Assembly (NCBI RefSeq): GCF_000007345.1
Contig: NC_003552.1
Span: 3,844,001-3,908,000 of the forward strand
Direction of reading: 5' to 3'
Length of the DNA stretch: 64,000 nucleotides
From: Methanosarcina acetivorans C2A
Lineage (GTDB): Archaea > Halobacteriota > Methanosarcinia > Methanosarcinales > Methanosarcinaceae
Of this stretch, positions 1-10,000 are shown piece after piece. A model generated the notes under the pieces. The model saw only the letters and a program-made list of their open reading frames with translations. It was not told the origin of the DNA and did no database searches. Every line of letters begins with the position of its first letter. Within the stretch, counting starts at the first letter, position 1. The translations under genes and the position numbers were made by a program.

Positions 1-216
1 AAAGTTGTCCCCAATGATAAGTTCATCTTCGGGGTAAAAATTTATCCTTTCCAGGACCTTGTGGCGGCTCTCCCGATAACGGTTTATCACGGGTTTGAGT
101 TCCCGAATATGGTATCGCCTTCCGAAAGTTTCGGGGCTGCCTTCGTATTGATCCTTATAGTCATGCTGATCAATTTCACGACGCGCATGTTTCTGAGGAG
201 GAGAAAGATTGGCTGA
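1..216 (+). CDS. ABC transporter permease, C-terminal end (PstA/PstC-like), partial
   Basis: An open frame runs in from the left edge and stops at TGA 214-216, giving 71 residues. It ends with a hydrophobic segment (GAAFVLILIVMLINFTTRMF) and a basic tail RRRKIG. A 'DLVAALPITVYHGFEF' stretch just before a final membrane helix resembles the C-terminus of PstA/PstC-type phosphate permeases. That assignment is from memory of the family and rests on a short tail, so the substrate is open. Its end overlaps the start of the following secretion ATPase by 8 nt, and the ATPase's ribosome-binding site lies inside its last codons. Confidence 0.45.
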   Translation, partial: KVVPNDKFIFGVKIYPFQDLVAALPITVYHGFEFPNMVSPSESFGAAFVLILIVMLINFTTRMFLRRRKIG

Positions 217-2071
217 TTTCGGGGCCGGCGCAGGAAAATTCTTCAAAAAAAAGGTGCCTGCTGCCCAGGAAGTTTCAACCTCCTCGGATGTAGCCGAGGC
301 TGTGGACTCTTCGGAAAACGGCCTTATGAAGCCTGTTGAGCCGGAAGCTTCCGAAAAAATCATTAAGCCCGGTATCCCTTCGCAGAAGAAAAAGCCGAAG
401 TTCAGTCTGAAAAACCTGTTTAAAAAAAAAGGGTCTAAGAAGGGCAAGTCCTCCGAGACTGAGAGTGTCGTGCTTGATACGGATGTTGGGGAGGTAGAGG
501 TCAACCTTAAGAAGGGTGCCGGGAAGCTTTTGAATCCCGGATTCGAGGACTCAGAAGACCCTGGCTTTGATCCGGGAGAAATTTCGACCCCGAAATACGG
601 GATCCCTCTCAGGGAAATTGATGTGACTTACGAGGTAAAGGCGCCTTTCCAGTATGCTCGGGTCTATTTTAATGGAGAGGAGCTCGTCCATGAAGGGATC
701 GAACCCCCTATGAATAAAGGAGAAAAGGAATATCTGGACATCATCGAAAAGGCCTTTGAGAGGATGAGTTCTTCGGAAATTCTGATTGTGGATGAAAAAA
801 AGAGGATGAAGGCGTTAGAGGACCGTTTTTTGCTGATTCTCAGGATCTACAGGCTTGACCTTACTCAGTTCCAGAAGGATAAGATGTTCTACTACCTTAT
901 GAAAAAATACATGGGGTACGGGAAAATTGACATCCTTATGAATGAGCCCTATGTGGAAGATATCACCTGCAACGGGCCCGGTACTTATGTTTATATCAAC
1001 CACAGGTTCTACGGGTCCATCAAGTCCGATGTTACTTTTGAGGAAGTAGAGCTCAATAATTTTGTCATGAAGATCGCCCAGATTTCGGGAAGGCACATCT
1101 CTCTCCTCCAGCCGATCAGGGACGCAACCCTTCCTGACGGGAGCCGTGCAAACCTGACCCTTGGGCGGGAGGTCACAAAGAAAGGCTCGACTTTTACAAT
1201 AAGGCGTTTTAAGTCCAACCCTATTTCCTGTGTCGACCTTATGAAGTACAAAACCTTTGACTCCCTCATGCTCGCCTACCTCTGGGTAATTATCGAACGC
1301 AAGCGTTCAATCCTTGCAGCAGGGGGGACGGCTTCGGGAAAGACCACCACCCTCAATGCGCTTGGCATTTTCATTCCCCATGAGTACAAGATAGTATCCA
1401 TAGAAGATACTGCAGAACTGAACCTCATGCACCCTAACTGGACGCAGTCCGTTACCAGGATCGGATTCGGAGGAAATGAAGGAGGGGGCAAGGCTAAAGG
1501 GGACATCGAACTTTATGACCTCCTGAAAGCCGCCCTCAGGCAGCGTCCCGAATACATCTTCGTGGGTGAAGTCCGGGGAGAGGAAGCAAGTACCCTTTTC
1601 CAGGCAATCTCGGTTGGGCACCCCTGCATGGGGACAATCCACGCAGGGAGCATTCATGAACTGCTCTCAAGGGTGGAGTCCGAGCCAATGAACGTGCCCA
1701 GAAACCTTTTTGCAAGTCTGGACGTCGTGATCTTCAATGCCATGGTCAAGCACGGGGAGCACTTCATAAGAAGAGTTATGCGCATCGTAGAAATCGTGGA
1801 GCTTGACCCCGAAAAAGGCGACCTGGTAACGAACCCGGTCTTCAAGTGGAATGCTGCGGACGATACGTACGAGTTCGGCGGGAGCAGCGCGATGTTTGCG
1901 GACATCGAGGAAGAGTTCGGGATCCCTGAAGAGGAGCTTGTCGAGGAAATGTACACCCGTGCCAGAGTGCTTGAATGGCTCCACGAGAACGACATCGTAG
2001 ATTACGCAAAAGTGGCCAGTGCAGTCAAGGACTATGTAAGGATGCAGAATGCACAGGAGGATAAGAAGTGA
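209..2071 (+). CDS. Type IV pilus / secretion ATPase (GspE/TadA/FlaI family)
   Basis: This 620-residue protein is a cytoplasmic secretion-superfamily ATPase that would power assembly of a type IV pilus-like filament. Residues 1-130 are a charged, Lys/Glu-rich low-complexity extension. The core has a Walker A motif (GGTASGKT, near residue 370), an Asp-box region (IEDTAEL), a Walker B-like YIFVGEVRGEE near 450 and a His-box GTIHAGS. The start is TTG at 209, chosen because AGGAGGAG sits at 196-203. It overlaps the upstream gene, and the next gene starts inside its stop codon, so translation is probably coupled. The extension makes it longer than typical FlaI. The family is certain; the exact filament type is inferred from its neighbours. 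Confidence 0.93.
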   Translation: MADFGAGAGKFFKKKVPAAQEVSTSSDVAEAVDSSENGLMKPVEPEASEKIIKPGIPSQKKKPKFSLKNLFKKKGSKKGKSSETESVVLDTDVGEVEVNLKKGAGKLLNPGFEDSEDPGFDPGEISTPKYGIPLREIDVTYEVKAPFQYARVYFNGEELVHEGIEPPMNKGEKEYLDIIEKAFERMSSSEILIVDEKKRMKALEDRFLLILRIYRLDLTQFQKDKMFYYLMKKYMGYGKIDILMNEPYVEDITCNGPGTYVYINHRFYGSIKSDVTFEEVELNNFVMKIAQISGRHISLLQPIRDATLPDGSRANLTLGREVTKKGSTFTIRRFKSNPISCVDLMKYKTFDSLMLAYLWVIIERKRSILAAGGTASGKTTTLNALGIFIPHEYKIVSIEDTAELNLMHPNWTQSVTRIGFGGNEGGGKAKGDIELYDLLKAALRQRPEYIFVGEVRGEEASTLFQAISVGHPCMGTIHAGSIHELLSRVESEPMNVPRNLFASLDVVIFNAMVKHGEHFIRRVMRIVEIVELDPEKGDLVTNPVFKWNAADDTYEFGGSSAMFADIEEEFGIPEEELVEEMYTRARVLEWLHENDIVDYAKVASAVKDYVRMQNAQEDKK

Positions 2072-3219
2072 ACGAGCCCGGTTTACTTTCCGACCCTTCC
2101 GAAAATGGCCCGGAAAAGGAAGCCTTCGGAGAAAAAAGTTCCGAAAGTACTGAAGATCACTCTGAAGGTATTGAAAGCACCGCTGGAAGTACCGGCGGCG
2201 TAAATGCCGGAAAAAGCAAGGGAAAAGGTCAAAAAAAGCCCTTTAAGTCCTTCGGGTTCATGAAAAAAATCAAAAAGAAAAAAGGGGTTTCCGAAGGCAC
2301 GGAATCTCAGACCGGAAACACTTCAGTTGGTAAGCCTGCAGGCCATAAAGCAAAACCGAACCTTGCTGAAAGATATAAACATTTCTGCTATCGTTTCGGG
2401 ATTTATTTCGACCGAAAACCAAATACTGACCTTGCAAAGTCTCTGTATCAGGCAGACATAGAGATAACTCCGGGGATGTTTATCTCCCTTGCAATCATAA
2501 CCTCTCTGTTTGTCGCGGTTTTTATGTTCGTCATCTCCACTGTTTTGTTTTACGGCATGCCGAACGCTTTTGTTTACGTCTTCTCCCTTACGTTTCTCAC
2601 TTTAGGGCTGAGCCTCGGAGGTTTTCCTTTTGCTCTATACAACAAGGTCTCAAACAAAAATATGAATATCCAGCATGAGATCCCTTTTGCGCTAAGCTAC
2701 ATGTCAGTTCTTGCAAGCGGAGGTTCCTCTCCTCTGGACGTAATCAGGCGGGTAGCTGCGGAGGACTACGGGGAAATTTCCAGAGAGCTTTCCAAAGTAA
2801 TGTACAGGATTGACGCCCTCGGGGAAGACGGGAATACTGCGATGTCATACCTGATCCAGAATACTTCTTCCGAACACCTCAGGGCGGTCTGCATAGATAT
2901 TTCCAATGCCATGCAGGCAGGAGGAGGGCTGCAGGCCTACCTTGAATTGAAATCAAAAGAGCTCATGGAGATGCGCCGGCAGGCCCAGAAGGCTTTTGTC
3001 GACTCGCTTTCCATCTATGGGGAAGGCTACCTCAGCGGCATAGTTATGAGTGTGGTGCTTGTGGTGCTCATGATCGTAATCTGCAGCGCCCTCGGGATCG
3101 ACCTTAAGATAATGACCCCGCGCCAGTTGTTTAACTTCTTCGTCTACTTCGCACTGCCTTTCATAAATCTCATGTTTATCCTCATGCTCTGGATGAAATA
3201 CTCGAGGAGTGTCGTATGA
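2068..3219 (+). CDS. Pilus assembly membrane platform protein (GspF/TadC/FlaJ-like), first subunit
   Basis: 383 residues, starting at GTG 2068 with AGGAGG at 2055-2060 and overlapping the ATPase stop. Residues 1-100 are a soluble, charged, Lys-rich segment like that of the preceding ATPase. Two helices follow (about 138-195), then a GspF-type cytoplasmic domain (EIPFALSYMSVLASGGSSPL, about 205-305) and two further C-terminal helices. Proteins of this fold sit in the membrane and couple the ATPase to pilin polymerisation. Here the platform is made by two consecutive genes, as in TadB/TadC-type systems, where FlaJ would be a single protein. Confidence 0.88.
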   Translation: MNEPGLLSDPSENGPEKEAFGEKSSESTEDHSEGIESTAGSTGGVNAGKSKGKGQKKPFKSFGFMKKIKKKKGVSEGTESQTGNTSVGKPAGHKAKPNLAERYKHFCYRFGIYFDRKPNTDLAKSLYQADIEITPGMFISLAIITSLFVAVFMFVISTVLFYGMPNAFVYVFSLTFLTLGLSLGGFPFALYNKVSNKNMNIQHEIPFALSYMSVLASGGSSPLDVIRRVAAEDYGEISRELSKVMYRIDALGEDGNTAMSYLIQNTSSEHLRAVCIDISNAMQAGGGLQAYLELKSKELMEMRRQAQKAFVDSLSIYGEGYLSGIVMSVVLVVLMIVICSALGIDLKIMTPRQLFNFFVYFALPFINLMFILMLWMKYSRSVV

Positions 3220-4577
3220 ATTTGAATCTCACGGAAAAAAAACTGATTATCGAGCGTTATCTTTTCGTCACAAAGGTCAGGTTCAACATCAAAAGGGAAC
3301 ATGTAACCCTGGGGTTGCCTATTTTTCTCGCAATCCTCTTCCTTTCGTTTGCCCTGTTTACAGGGCACACTTTTCCTGTGGGAGAAACAGGTAGTTCTGC
3401 AAGCGGGGAAGCTGCGGAAAAACTGGATGCATACGAGCAGCTTGTAGCAGAAATGGAAGCAATGGAAGCCCAGGAAAATGGTGAGAGCACAGCAGTAGTG
3501 GAAGAAAATGTGTCGAGAGCAGGAACTTTGCCTGTGGAAGAAAAATCCAAAGCTGATATGGACCAGATGCTTATCATTGCTTTCATAATTGCAACGTTGC
3601 CCTATTCTATTGATGTCTTAATGCAAAAAAGAAAGCTTAGAAAACAGGAAGTTGCCTTCAGTGATTTCCTCTACAAACTTTCCGAGCTGATGCGGGGGGG
3701 CATAGACCCGGTCAAAGGAGTAATAGCCCTTTCCAGAGGGGAACTGGGGGCAATCAAAAAGGAAGTCCAGGACTGTGCTTCATTTCTGGTACTGGGGCAC
3801 TCCCTTGAGTACTCTATGAACCGGCTGAATGAGGCAATCGGCAGCAAGCTGGTTGCGAAGTACATTAATATCATTGTCGAAGCAGCACATACAGGCGGAA
3901 ATGTAGCTGACCTTGTCTTCAGAACCTCAGAGGATATGCGTGCCGTCATTTCGCTTGAAAGGGAAAAAGAAAACAACCTGAAGCAGTATGCCGTAGTTTT
4001 CTATCTCGCTCAGGGTATAATGGTCATGCTCGTATACATCCTCTCAACTTCCCTGCTGCCCCTTATCCAGGGGACAGGCATGGCAATGCTAGGAGGACAG
4101 GGAGTTTCGGACATTGACTTCAAGCAGGGTTTTTTCCACATGATCACCCTTAATGCACTTTTTGGGGGCATGATTATCGGGATGATCACCGAAGGAGATC
4201 TGAAGCAGGGCCTTAAGCATACGAACCTTTTGCTTGCAGCCAGCTATATTGCCTGCGTGATGATTATCCTGCCCGTGGCTCCTCTTGAGACTTATAATAT
4301 TGCAGTCGAATCCGGCGGAGACCAGATAGTTATGTCAGGTATACCACCCAGGGAACCTGTAGTTTTTAATGTCACCGATACGGAAGGAAACCCGGCCAAG
4401 AACGTAGAGGTCAAAATGAGCATTTCCCCGGCGGGTTCGGTCAGCAGCGGGACAACAAATAACGAAGGAATAATCAGGGTTAAACCGGTCCCCTCACAAA
4501 AGGGAGGAGTCTACATAGTTAAAGCCACGGTTGGAAGGTCTTACAACTCCACGACTGTGACAGTTCAACAACTCTGA
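3216..4577 (+). CDS. Pilus assembly membrane platform protein (GspF-like), second subunit with C-terminal Ig-like domain
   Basis: 453 residues, start ATG 3216 overlapping the previous stop by 4 nt, with GGAG just upstream. There is one helix near the N-terminus, then an acidic extracytoplasmic stretch (about 55-110), a second helix, a GspF-type cytoplasmic domain (FSDFLYKLSELMRGG, about 145-255) and three C-terminal helices. Residues about 375-453 form a predicted beta-sandwich (PVVFNVTDTEGNPAKN, then GTTNNEGI) resembling bacterial Ig-like group 1 domains. An Ig-like tail is unusual for this family and could contact the filament or envelope outside the cell. No further gene follows on this strand before 5589. 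Confidence 0.85.
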   Translation: MNLNLTEKKLIIERYLFVTKVRFNIKREHVTLGLPIFLAILFLSFALFTGHTFPVGETGSSASGEAAEKLDAYEQLVAEMEAMEAQENGESTAVVEENVSRAGTLPVEEKSKADMDQMLIIAFIIATLPYSIDVLMQKRKLRKQEVAFSDFLYKLSELMRGGIDPVKGVIALSRGELGAIKKEVQDCASFLVLGHSLEYSMNRLNEAIGSKLVAKYINIIVEAAHTGGNVADLVFRTSEDMRAVISLEREKENNLKQYAVVFYLAQGIMVMLVYILSTSLLPLIQGTGMAMLGGQGVSDIDFKQGFFHMITLNALFGGMIIGMITEGDLKQGLKHTNLLLAASYIACVMIILPVAPLETYNIAVESGGDQIVMSGIPPREPVVFNVTDTEGNPAKNVEVKMSISPAGSVSSGTTNNEGIIRVKPVPSQKGGVYIVKATVGRSYNSTTVTVQQL

Positions 4578-4825
4578 TGTGCAGTGAGGGGCAAAAGATA
4601 GTTAGATAAAAGATAGTTCCGGACAAAAAAAATGACGGAGAAGATAACGCAAAACTGTGGTCAAAAACCGCGTCGCATGGACAGTTTCCAGTCCATTTCA
4701 GTTTTTGAAGTTGCTCCTTTTGTTTAAACTTAATTGTTGTAACTCAATTTTTTGTTTCTGAAAGAGCCATATAAGGCAAAAAAATCCTAACTATTTGGTA
4801 GTAAACCCTCATCGGTAGTAAACCC

Positions 4826-5467
4826 TTAACCGACCCTTTCCCTCGTATCCGGAGAAATAGTGCCCTCTTTTATCTTGTAGGGTATCAGCCTTTCAATAGG
4901 AGGGACCCTTTTCATTTTAGGGATGTTAATGAACCTGTTAACCTTTCCTGCCGGGTACTCGGTCCGGAACTGGATTATCCCGTCTACCATGGAACGCAGG
5001 ATATGTTCTTCTCTTCCCTGAAGCACTCCCATATCCGAAGCGAGATAGAATGTGATATTGCATTTTCTGCTCGTCTTCAGAAGCAATTTCAGGTCATTGA
5101 TAAGGTCGTGCAGGCTCTCTTCCATGAAAAGGAAGGAAAATGTATCAACAACGCAGATATTTACGGGTCCGGCATCACCCTGTGCTGAAAGAGAGTTACA
5201 AATCTCAACAAGGGATTCTCTGCTTTCTAAGTCCCCATGAACAGTCAGTTCTTCTATTTCCTCACCTTTCGACCCGATAAACCCTATCTCTTCAAGTATC
5301 TCCTCTGCCGAGCGTTTAGTGGAAATATACAGAACTTTCTGTCCTTTTTTCAGGTAATCGAGTACTAACCGCTGAAGAAAGATGGATTTGGTCTCTCCAA
5401 GGTCTTCTTCAACAAGCAGTAAGGAATTGTCAGGAAGTTCCCCCAATCCTAAACTTTTGAGCAACAT
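4826..5467 (-). CDS. FlaH-like / RecA-superfamily ATPase homologue with degenerate P-loop
   Basis: 213 residues resembling the KaiC/FlaH branch of RecA-like ATPases, the partners of FlaI-type ATPases. The expected Walker A position reads EEDLGETKS, so the GxxxxGK[ST] glycines are missing while the KS pair remains. A Walker B-like VNICVVDTFSF follows near residue 108. The protein therefore may bind nucleotide weakly or act as a structural partner. It lies on the opposite strand between the platform genes and the pilin-like gene, sharing a 120-bp divergent promoter region with the latter. Function is inferred from fold resemblance and location. Confidence 0.6.
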   Translation of the reverse strand: MLLKSLGLGELPDNSLLLVEEDLGETKSIFLQRLVLDYLKKGQKVLYISTKRSAEEILEEIGFIGSKGEEIEELTVHGDLESRESLVEICNSLSAQGDAGPVNICVVDTFSFLFMEESLHDLINDLKLLLKTSRKCNITFYLASDMGVLQGREEHILRSMVDGIIQFRTEYPAGKVNRFINIPKMKRVPPIERLIPYKIKEGTISPDTRERVG

Positions 5468-5548
5468 TGTTATTTTTCCATGTATTTCTGGTTTATATTC
5501 TTTTCACATATATTCATGATAGAACCTCAGTATACTATAGAGATTATT

Positions 5549-5588
5549 GTGGAAAGATATATAATCTTAAAATATATCTTTTTTAAAC
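5549..5588 (+). promoter_or_regulatory. TATA promoter of the pilin-like gene, probably leaderless
   Basis: An archaeal-type TATA element (GATATATAATC, about 5553-5563) lies about 30 nt before the ATG at 5589. The usual 25-nt spacing puts the transcript start within a few bases of the start codon, and there is no ribosome-binding site, so the mRNA is probably leaderless. The AT-rich block is nearly symmetric and may also serve the divergent FlaH-like gene. Confidence 0.5.
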
Positions 5589-6698
5589 ATGTCTTTTAAG
5601 GGTAGAGGGCTTTTTCAGGACGAGAGAGCGGCAACTGTCGTGTTCGGAACGCTGCTCATCATCCTCGTGACAATTACAGTTGTATCCGCGCTTGCACTTT
5701 CGATTTCGGTGGCACAAAAAAATGCAATGGATCGGCAGAGCGCAATTGAGGCTTCAGAGAGCGAAAACCTGAAAATAGTATCCATTCAGCCCAAAGCTTC
5801 CGATTACCCTCTCTACTCTTCCTACTGGGATTCCCTTAATATTACCGTCCTTAACCTTGATATCCTCGATTCCAGGGTAAGCGCCGTCAGTATAAACGGG
5901 AACTATATGATGAACTATTTCCTCATAGACGAAAACATGGAGCCATTCCTGATAAGCGGTACCGATTATCCAATGATCTTTGATTCCAGACGCAGAGCAG
6001 AAATTCCTGCCGGGAAAGCCCGGCAGATACATATCGGCGGTATCCATACTTCCGAGAATATAACCCCAGGGTCCTCTTCACCTGTAAATGTATCTTTAAG
6101 TAACTTTCCTGATAAAGCATACTCAGACTTCAGTTACCTGGTGAAGGTTTACAATTCTACTGCTTCTTTTAATTACGGTTCCGATTTTACTGTAGACGAA
6201 AACAGTTCTATTCTCACCCTTCTTAACGATAGCTTTGTACCCGGTACAAATTATACCGTCGAATACACAACCTTCCTTAACGGTAACATGGGACCCATGC
6301 AGGTGTCAAAAAACGACCCAATAACCGTTGAAATCATATCGGACAGGATAAACGTGTATAAGAAAATGTTTGTGCCTCCCGTACCTCTTGCTGAAGTACA
6401 GTACAAAAGCGAATTGAGACCGAATGGCAGTGTTGATCAGTATCTCCTGTTCGATGCTTCAGGCTCCTATGACCCGGACTCCGACGGGTTTATAACTGGC
6501 TACGGATGGGCGATCTATAACGGTACAGGTGCAAAGGTGTATGGTTTTGATGAAGGAGATACGCCTCTGAGAGGGGTCAAGGTAAGACCTGCTCTGAACC
6601 TCCTTGACACTCCCTTCACAATTGACCTTGAAGTCACAGACGATACCGGCATGGTTTCAAAGCTCAGCGAGACTTCAGGAAACATAACTATTCCCTGA
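5589..6698 (+). CDS. Archaeal type IV pilin-like protein with C-terminal PKD-like domain
   Basis: 369 residues. The N-terminus matches archaeal class III prepilins: a short basic leader, DERAATVVFGT, then a hydrophobic helix (about 20-42) that would form the filament core after cleavage by the prepilin peptidase at 11635. The remainder is a predicted extracellular beta-rich region with many N-X-S/T sites. The C-terminal part (LLFDASGSYDPDSDG, about 290-369) looks like a PKD domain. At 369 residues it is longer than a simple major pilin, so a minor pilin, tip adhesin or pseudopilin is possible. It sits between the assembly genes and the large beta-helix protein. Confidence 0.75.
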   Translation: MSFKGRGLFQDERAATVVFGTLLIILVTITVVSALALSISVAQKNAMDRQSAIEASESENLKIVSIQPKASDYPLYSSYWDSLNITVLNLDILDSRVSAVSINGNYMMNYFLIDENMEPFLISGTDYPMIFDSRRRAEIPAGKARQIHIGGIHTSENITPGSSSPVNVSLSNFPDKAYSDFSYLVKVYNSTASFNYGSDFTVDENSSILTLLNDSFVPGTNYTVEYTTFLNGNMGPMQVSKNDPITVEIISDRINVYKKMFVPPVPLAEVQYKSELRPNGSVDQYLLFDASGSYDPDSDGFITGYGWAIYNGTGAKVYGFDEGDTPLRGVKVRPALNLLDTPFTIDLEVTDDTGMVSKLSETSGNITIP

Positions 6699-7063
6699 AC
6701 TGCTAGTGTAAATCGGTTTCCTACAGCTTTTTACTTATTTTGGTCTGAGTTCTCAAAAAAATTCCTTCTTTTCAAGAATTAACCCAACTGGGTATTTGTT
6801 TCGTTAGAAACGATCAATTTATTTAGATGTAAATTACTTATTGTAGTACAATATATTTTAATCAAACTAACCATAGAAAAGTGATAAATAAGGATTTAGT
6901 TTGTATAGAGAGCCATATTTTATTAAAAGATATATACCTATCACTGATCTCATAATTGCTATAATACTATATAGTCAATTTGGGATGGGACTTATAAAAA
7001 ATTGTATTTCATGCTGATCTTAAACTTTCAAAATACACAGTGGAATGGGTAGGTGGATGGTTA
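6699..7063. other. Intergenic region before the beta-helix gene
   Basis: AT-rich 365-bp gap without a convincing ORF. A TATA-like TACTATATAG at about 6965-6974 would give a transcript start near 6995 and a 5' leader of about 70 nt for the gene at 7064. No strong hairpin or repeat was seen. Confidence 0.4.
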
Positions 7064-10000
7064 ATGGTTTCTTTCGCAAAAAACAGGTACTTCGTTTTAT
7101 TTGCACTGACCTGTATGGCGTTGCTGCCACTGGTACAATACGTAGGTGCGGATATTGGGAGCAATAGCACCTGGTCCAACGATTCGGTACAAAACCTGGA
7201 TACAGGGGAGTTCTTCGGCACAATTCAGGCAGCAATCGACGCTTCGAGTGATGGGGCTACTATAGTTGTTTATCCCGGCACTCATGTTGAGAACGTGGAC
7301 GTTTACAGGCAGTTGACAATCAGGTCGTCTTCAGGAAATCCTCTTGATACTGTTGTCCGAGCTTCTTCTTCGGGAGACCACGTTTTCTATGTGAATGCAA
7401 GTAATGTAAAAATCAGCGGTTTTACTATTAGCGGGGCAAATCAAAAATCTCCTTACGCCGGGATTTACCTCACCAGAGCGAAAAGCTGTACCGTAGAAGA
7501 CAATATCATATCCGGCAACTGGTATGGAATCTACCTGGACAACTCAGCAAGTAACATCCTGAGTAATAATACGGTGAGTTCAAACTCGGACACGGGAATC
7601 TATCTGGACAACTCAGCAAGTAACGTTCTGAGTAATAATAAGGTAAGCTCAAACTCGGGCACGGGCATCTGCCTGCTGAGTTCGGTTAATAACAAACTTA
7701 CAGACAATACGGTTTTTTCTAACTATCGGAACGGCATCTGGCTGAAAGACAATAGTAACACCAATATCCTTAGCGGAAACCTGGCAAGTTCGAATACCAG
7801 AGCGGGTTTCCTGTTAGACAACCAGTGCATAGGCAACAGCCTGGAGAATAACGTAGTAGATGCTAACGGGGGTCACGGGGTCTATCTCAGCGCTGCCAGC
7901 AACAGCAATAATCTCAAGAACAATACTATAAGTTCGAATACGCTTTACGGAATTTATCTGAGTTCTTCCGGGGACAACCGGGTGACTGAAGGCAACAGGA
8001 TCACAAGCAACAGCCGCGGGATCTGCCTGAGCAATTCCAATTCCAACCGTATATTTAACAATTACTTCAGTAATACCGAGAACACCTATTTTGAGGGGTC
8101 GAATACAGGAAACAGCTGGAGCACAACTAAAGCCGAACAGGTAAACGTAGTCGATGGCCCGTTTGTCGGAGGCAATTTCTGGGCAAGACCCGACGGTACG
8201 GGGCTCAGCCAGGTCAGCCGCGACCTTACCGGGGATGGTTTCCTTGATGTTGAGTACAATCTCACCGGCACAGGTGCAAACGGCAATGTAGACTACCTCC
8301 CCCTTGCCCGGACAGTCATAGTCGATCCTTCGGGTGAAAAAGGATATACAAGAATTCAGGACGCTGTAAGCGCCTCATCCAGCGGCTATTCGGTTGCGGT
8401 TTATCCGGGAACTTACAGTGAAAACGTAGAGATTTCAAAGGAACTTGCCATAGCAGCCATATCAGAACTGCCCCAAAATACGGTGGTCACTGCAAGTAAT
8501 CCGGAAACGCATATATTCAACGTGCGCTCAAACGGGGCGGTCATCAGGGGATTTTCTATAACAGGGGCAACTGGCACGGATTCTTCGTCCGGGATTTACC
8601 TTGACGGAGTTTCGGACTGTATCCTGGGCAACAACCTCGTATCAAAAAATTCCGTAGGAATTTGCCTGAGCAATTCCGAAGGAAACACTCTCCTGAATAA
8701 CAGTATGTCTTCAAATACATACAACTTTAAGGATAGCGGCACCCTTCAGAACGAAATCGATACCGGCAATACCGTTGAAGGAAAACCCGTTTACTATCTT
8801 TGTGAAAAATCGGACGTAGAAATCGGTTCCTCTTCCAATGCCGGAACAGTATACTGTATCAATTGCAATAACATTACAGTAAAGGATCTGGTCCTGAAGG
8901 ACAGTCCCAGAGGCATTTCTTTCTACAATACCGGAAATTCGAGGATACTGAATAATGTTGTCCAGAATAACTTTGACGGGATCTCCCTTGAGGCGTCTTC
9001 CGGAAACACCCTGGACGGTAATACTGTCGGTAAAAGCGCAAATAACGGCATATACCTTTCCGATTCCGACTCTAACATGGTCATCAATAACACCATTACA
9101 GAAAATAAAGTCTCGGGTATATACCTTTCCGATTCCGACTCTAACACGGTCATCAATAACACCATTACAGAAAATGAAGTCTCAGGAATCGGCTTCAGTT
9201 CTTCCGGGGACAACCTGATTTACAACAATTACTTCAACAACATCAACAATGTGGACCTGGGAACGGACAATTCCGGGAATACCTGGAGTACGACGGCAAC
9301 AGCGGGAGTAAACATAATTGGCGGCCCCATGCTTGGCGGGAATTACTGGGAAACCCCGGAGGGAACCGGGTTTAGCCAGACCTGCACTGATGTTGGTGAA
9401 GACTACATCTGCAGACAGACATATACTATCAACAATAACAACATTGACTATCTTCCACTTTCCAATCCTGCAGGGGTACCCCCCCACGTTGAATTCTCGG
9501 CTAATTTTACGGGGGGACTTGCTCCTCTTCCGGTTCGCTTTACGGCGTCTTCATCGAGCATAGTCTGGCCGGTTCAGTGGAGCTGGGATTTTGGAGACGG
9601 GACTTCTGTTGAGAGCGGACAAAATAATATAAACGGCACCTATACCGGCTCTGTTGACCACATATACCGCAGTGCCGGAGAATATACCGTCAATTTAACG
9701 GTTAGCAATGGTCAAACATCTGCATACAAAACGTCCAGAATCTTTGTTGCGGAACCTTTTGTCTCTCCCCTTTCAATAGAAAAATATGTTGTAAGCCTGG
9801 ACGAAGATACAAAGGAAATCGTAATCAAATCCGGGTATGAAAATGTCGAAGTAGTGGATAAAACGGTTTTGATCCGGCTTGAAGGAATAAACCTGTACAT
9901 ATTTTCGGAAAGCGGTTTCGAGGAGGATGAAGACGGCAACCTGAAAGGTAAATACCAGTATGCAAAACTGGAAAAAACCCTGGAATCGTCAAAACTCGGG

